From NCBI RefSeq assembly GCF_003576645.1, contig NC_044925.1, forward strand, positions 312,522 to 376,521: DNA of 64,000 bases, given 5' to 3'. This stretch comes from Ipomoea triloba (taxonomy: Eukaryota > Streptophyta > Magnoliopsida > Solanales > Convolvulaceae). A program made the translations under genes and the position numbers. Every line of letters starts with the position of its first letter. The stretch's first letter is position 1. Below the pieces are notes generated by a model, which was given only the letters and a program-made list of their open reading frames with translations, was not told where the DNA came from and did no database searches. This document shows, piece after piece, positions 60,132-64,000 of the stretch.

Positions 60132-61296
60132 TGTGTGTTTGAAAACCAGGAAAATGATTTATGAAAATTATTTTTTGAGTTTTTAGTGTTTGGCTAGAGG
60201 GAGAAAATAAAAGTCAATGAAAAATATAAGGGGTTTATAGAAAATGACTTCACTTTTTTTTGGGATGTTATTTTCTATTTGCAGAGTGGAGCAACCAATT
60301 ACCCCATTGTCGCTGCCACCGCCACCACCCACCTCCCACCTCCACTGCCACCACACCCACTACCCACCTCCCACCTCCACTGCCACCACACCCACTACCC
60401 ACCTCCACCGCCACCACCTCACCACCCCTACCACCCACCTCCATTGCCACTACCCCCACCACCCACCACCCCCGCCACCAANNNNNNNNNNNNNNNNNNN
60501 NNNNNNNNNNNNNNNNNNNNNNNNNNNNNNNNNNNNNNNNNNNNNNNNNNNNNNNNNNNNNNNNNNNNNNNNNNNNNNNNNNNNNNNNNNNNNNNNNNNN
60601 NNNNNNNNNNNNNNNNNNNNNNNNNNNNNNNNNNNNNNNNNNNNNNNNNNNNNNNNNNNNNNNNNNNNNNNNNNNNNNNNNNNNNNNNNNNNNNNNNNNN
60701 NNNNNNNNNNNNNNNNNNNNNNNNNNNNNNNNNNNNNNNNNNNNNNNNNNNNNNNNNNNNNNNNNNNNNNNNNNNNNNNNNNNNNNNNNNNNNNNNNNNN
60801 NNNNNNNNNNNNNNNNNNNNNNNNNNNNNNNNNNNNNNNNNNNNNNNNNNNNNNNNNNNNNNNNNNNNNNNNNNNNNNNNNNNNNNNNNNNNNNNNNNNN
60901 NNNNNNNNNNNNNNNNNNNNNNNNNNNNNNNNNNNNNNNNNNNNNNNNNNNNNNNNNNNNNNNNNNNNNNNNNNNNNNNNNNNNNNNNNNNNNNNNNNNN
61001 NNNNNNNNNNNNNNNNNNNNNNNNNNNNNNNNNNNNNNNNNNNNNNNNNNNNNNNNNNNNNNNNNNNNNACCCACCACCCCCGCCACCAACACCCACCTC
61101 CACCGCCACCACCAAGTACCAACCCACCCACCAACTACAACCACCATCATCGTATATTTTAAATATTTAAAGTTAAAAATAATTATGCTCATTTTTCAGA
61201 AAATGAACCAAACACACCAAGACAATTTTTTTGAATGCAACAAAACACTGGAAATGATCATTTTTTAGAAGTCATTTTCATACTTTCCAAACACAT
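60132..61296. mobile_element. Possible non-autonomous element enclosing a CCACC repeat and a gap
   Basis: Left end GTGTGTTTGAAAACCAGGAA and right end TTCATACTTTCCAAACACAT are imperfect inverted repeats. Subterminal GAAAATGACTTC / GAAGTCATTTTC also pair. The middle is a C-rich repeat and an unsequenced gap, so the whole is provisional. Confidence 0.4.
60310..61142. repeat. (CCACC/CCACCT)-rich minisatellite around an assembly gap
   Basis: Units such as CACCCACTACCCACCTCCAC repeat on both sides of 588 Ns (60482-61069). The strand is nearly devoid of G. Long frames across it are translations of the gap and repeat, not genes. Confidence 0.9.
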
Positions 61297-61897
61297 CTTT
61301 ATTTTAATTTTAGTGTTACATTAATTTAATTATATAATGCGCAGTTTATAACTAGTAACTATTTAAGGTAAAATGAGTTTAAATGTATTTTTTTCCAAGT
61401 TCAATCATCTATTACGGAGTAGAATTTTTGTTTTAAAAAATACTTAATTAATGTTTTGAGACCGTGTTTTGGTAATTACTATGTTGTGCAACATTATTAA
61501 TCTTCTTTAAAACAGGTTACAAATCATGATAATTCAATAACTTACCAAATATAAACAATGAATCTATACACTTGACATAATACTCACAGTGTCGCTTCAA
61601 CAAAATTATTAATATGAGAGAGTGATTGATTGCTTGACTTAACAAACCTTTTGGTTACTAAAAGTTGGACTAGTGTTTGAGTCGTAGTCGGACACGCAAA
61701 ACGGGAAAAACTGAAACAAGATAAGGCTTCCCACCCATTCTGATGTCAGCATCCTCCGGAATCCCGAGATTATAGGACTGCGACGTTTTCATCGAACTCC
61801 CATCCCAAACAAAACACTCTTTCTGCTCCGTACTTTCAGTTTTGCATATTGCCTCTGAGCTTAGCTTCACACGGAATCGCAGCGCACTGCCACAAAT
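61297..61897. other. Upstream and 5' UTR region of ARA1
   Basis: AT-rich DNA turning GC-richer from about 61680, presumably promoter and 5' UTR. The minus-strand open frame across 61670-61960 overlaps ARA1 exon 1 and has no recognisable domain. Confidence 0.45.
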
Positions 61898-63391
61898 ATG
61901 GGGGCTGCTAAGCAACCTCTCGTCTTTGCTTACTATGTCACCGGCCATGGCTTCGGACACGCTACTCGTGTTGTCGAGGTGCGATTATGTGATTCAATTT
62001 TTTGTTTGATTTTTCCAGGAAATGATCATGATCATGATCATGATGTTTGTAGTATGTTAATTCATGATGATAATGATGGCTTGTTGGAGGCGAAGGCGAA
62101 ATCCCCTAATCAAGGATTGTTAACTTCATTGTTGATGTGTTTGGCTAGGATTATAGATTATGAACTGTACAACACTTTAAGCTTGTTTTCCGGTGCTCTT
62201 TTCCCGGGTTAGGTTGTTCGGAATCTCATTCTCGCTGGACATGATGTGCATGTGATCACTGGTGCGCCAGACTTTGTTTTCACATCTGAGATACAGTCCT
62301 CTAGACTTTTTCTTCGCAAGGTTAGCAGGACGTTAAATTCCGACTGTAGAGGCATCTATGCTTAGCTTTTGCGATCATAAGTATTGTGAACTGTGATGTG
62401 ATGATTGCAGGTACTGTTGGATTGTGGAGCAGTTCAAGCGGATGCTTTGACAGTGGATCGGCTTGCGTCGTTGGAAAAAGTATGTCTATTATTTTCGCAT
62501 GTTGCTGTGAATTGTACCATCACACTTGATTGCCTGCTATATTAACTCTTTGTTTGTGTTAATTGGTTCAGTATTCTGAGACAGCTGTTGTACCTCGTGC
62601 ATCTATTTTGGCTACAGAAGTGGAGTGGCTGAAATCCATCAAGGCAGACTTAGTGGTACTGAAAGTGATTTTTCTTGCATTTCAATAACAAATTACAAGT
62701 GTTTTCTTCCCTGTTTTTTACTGTACAAGTACTATGAGGACTTGCATCTTGCTTGTGTTAGAAGTATTTTGTATACCATTAAAGGTGTTAAGCAGGTAAA
62801 GAAAATGCATTTTGATTCATCTTTTGGTACCTAATCTTTCACACTATATACTCTGTTTTTCTGAAGTTGAAATGGTATAACATACTTGGTAGGAAAAAAT
62901 AAAATTCTATTATAGCATTATCCCTTTTTCTATCTGCAGTAAAGTGAATTAGTGGAATATTTTCCTTTAGACTTTATGGGGAAACTACACACACTCTTCC
63001 AATGTTTTGGTCTGAGTGCATATCCATTTCCATGTGTTCTCTCTAAAGATTTGCAGAACTTTTACTTCAAATACAATATTGTGTAATTGAACATGTATAT
63101 TGCCATATTGGAGAGGAGTTGTTAGACATTTATACGTCTTCCAATGGAACAGGTATCAGATGTTGTCCCAGTTGCTTGCCGGGCAGCAGCTGATGCTGGG
63201 ATTCCCTCTGTTTGTGTCACCAACTTCAGGTTTTTGAATACTCACTTCTTATAAAATTATATATTTTGTTACAACATAAAGTGGTATTCTGCCTTGTATT
63301 TCTTATAATTGTTTCTGTTGTCAGCTGGGACTTCATCTATGCTGAATATGTCATGGCAGCTGGAAATCATCATCGGTCAATAGTTTGGCAG
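61898..63391 (+). CDS. ARA1: L-arabinokinase ARA1, 5' part (first six exons)
   Basis: Phosphorylates free L-arabinose to L-arabinose-1-phosphate for salvage into UDP-arabinose. The full protein (about 1040 aa in Arabidopsis) has an N-terminal glycosyltransferase-like domain and a C-terminal GHMP kinase domain; only the start of the first is in this window. Exons: 61898-61978, 62213-62320, 62411-62479, 62572-62655, 63153-63229 and 63325-63391, all GT-AG, giving 162 residues. Clear motifs: PLVFAYYVTGHGFGHATRVV, AGHDVHVITGAPDFVFTSE, LLDCGAVQADALTVDRLASL, DVVPVACRAAADAG and WDFIYAEYVMAAGNHHRSI. The next exon lies beyond the window, so the kinase domain cannot be judged. Confidence 0.95.
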
Positions 63392-63959
63392 GTGAACTAA
63401 TGCTAGCTTTTTGTTGTTTATGCTGATGTTGTTCTATTATTAGCTTTTCATTGAAGATGCAAATAGGGACCATAGGCTTTTCTCACCTTCTCCACTATTC
63501 TCTATATGTTGTTTATGGAAAGAATGGAGGAAATAATGTAATCAGTACAAATCTCTGCAAAATGAAAAAGTTATAAAAATTTAGTGATCAAATAACAATT
63601 TTTCTTGAAAGTCTTGTTGATTTATAAATAGCTAGTAGTGGAAGAAATATAACTACATAAGGCTAAAGTTTAAACTGACTTCTCTGTGAACTGAGGTTAG
63701 ACTGCTTAAATCTTCAATCCCTTTACCCTTTTATTGCACATGGAAGCAACTTATTTTATCTTGTGTTTTCTTTTTCACCCTTTTTGGCCAATATGCTCAT
63801 TTTCAGATTTTCGAATTATGTAATGATTAACAAAGTAATATACAGAGTAGCAATTAGTGGAGTACAATTTTCTTTTGTGTCTCTATTCTCTTCTCATTCT
63901 TGAATGCCTTTTTTTTTCTTTGGGTGGTGGTCACTTCTTGTTTGCTTTCATTTTATACT

Positions 63960-64000
<41 letters not shown>
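63392..64000 (+). other. ARA1 intron (partial), with terminal poly-T run
   Basis: Part of the intron after exon 6. T-rich, ending in an almost pure run of about 37 T at 63961-63997. No exon recognised. Confidence 0.6.

Noticed and set aside
60244..61268. Several long open frames across the gap, both strands
   Set aside because: They are translations of Ns and of a Pro/His/Thr or Gly/Val repeat; none is supported.
61670..61960. Minus-strand open frame overlapping ARA1 exon 1
   Set aside because: Antisense to clear ARA1 coding sequence and 5' UTR; no recognisable motif.

Overview
The window is nuclear DNA of a flowering plant, almost certainly a eudicot. It has AT-rich intergenic DNA, GT-AG introns, nuclear-encoded chloroplast proteins with transit peptides, a plant PPR protein, a plant-type USP/kinase fusion and plant transposon families. 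Gene structure and repeat style would fit an asterid, but I cannot name the species. Exon boundaries below were worked out by hand from splice sites, reading frame and remembered family sequence; no search or transcript was available.

Layout. Positions 1-11,660 are transposon-dominated and hold no normal gene. Two Helitron-like elements lie head to head, with mirror-image 3' termini at about 180 and 11,657 and facing 5' termini at 6,138 and 6,154. Nested in the left one are a Tourist-like MITE (742-1042) and a Pack-MULE (2459-3531) carrying a piece of a class I TCP transcription factor gene. The right one contains a ~188-bp tandem repeat and a 1.6-kb stretch that looks like an assembly duplication bounded by single Ns.

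Positions 11.9-64 kb are gene-bearing. In order: FKBP13 (-), a LINE 3' end (-), a PPR protein (+), a GUX-like GT8 glycosyltransferase (-), EXO70 (+), rhamnose synthase RHM (-), splicing factor RSZ22 (+), a plastid fibrillin of the FBN6/PAP8 type (+), gamma-glutamylcyclotransferase GGCT2 (+), an RlmH-type rRNA methyltransferase (-), a USP-domain receptor-like cytoplasmic kinase (-), and the first six exons of L-arabinokinase ARA1 (+, cut by the window edge). Introns and spacers carry MITEs, hAT elements, SINEs and short tandem duplications. There is a 588-base N gap at 60,482-61,069 inside a CCACC-type repeat.

Function. There is no operon-like unit. Several neighbours concern cell-wall sugars or secretion (GUX-like, RHM, ARA1, EXO70) and three are chloroplast proteins (FKBP13, fibrillin, RlmH-like). 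I treat this as chance proximity unless synteny shows otherwise. I found no wholly new gene system. The most interesting features are the head-to-head Helitrons, the TCP-carrying Pack-MULE, a GC-AG intron in the kinase gene, and signs of false duplication in the assembly.
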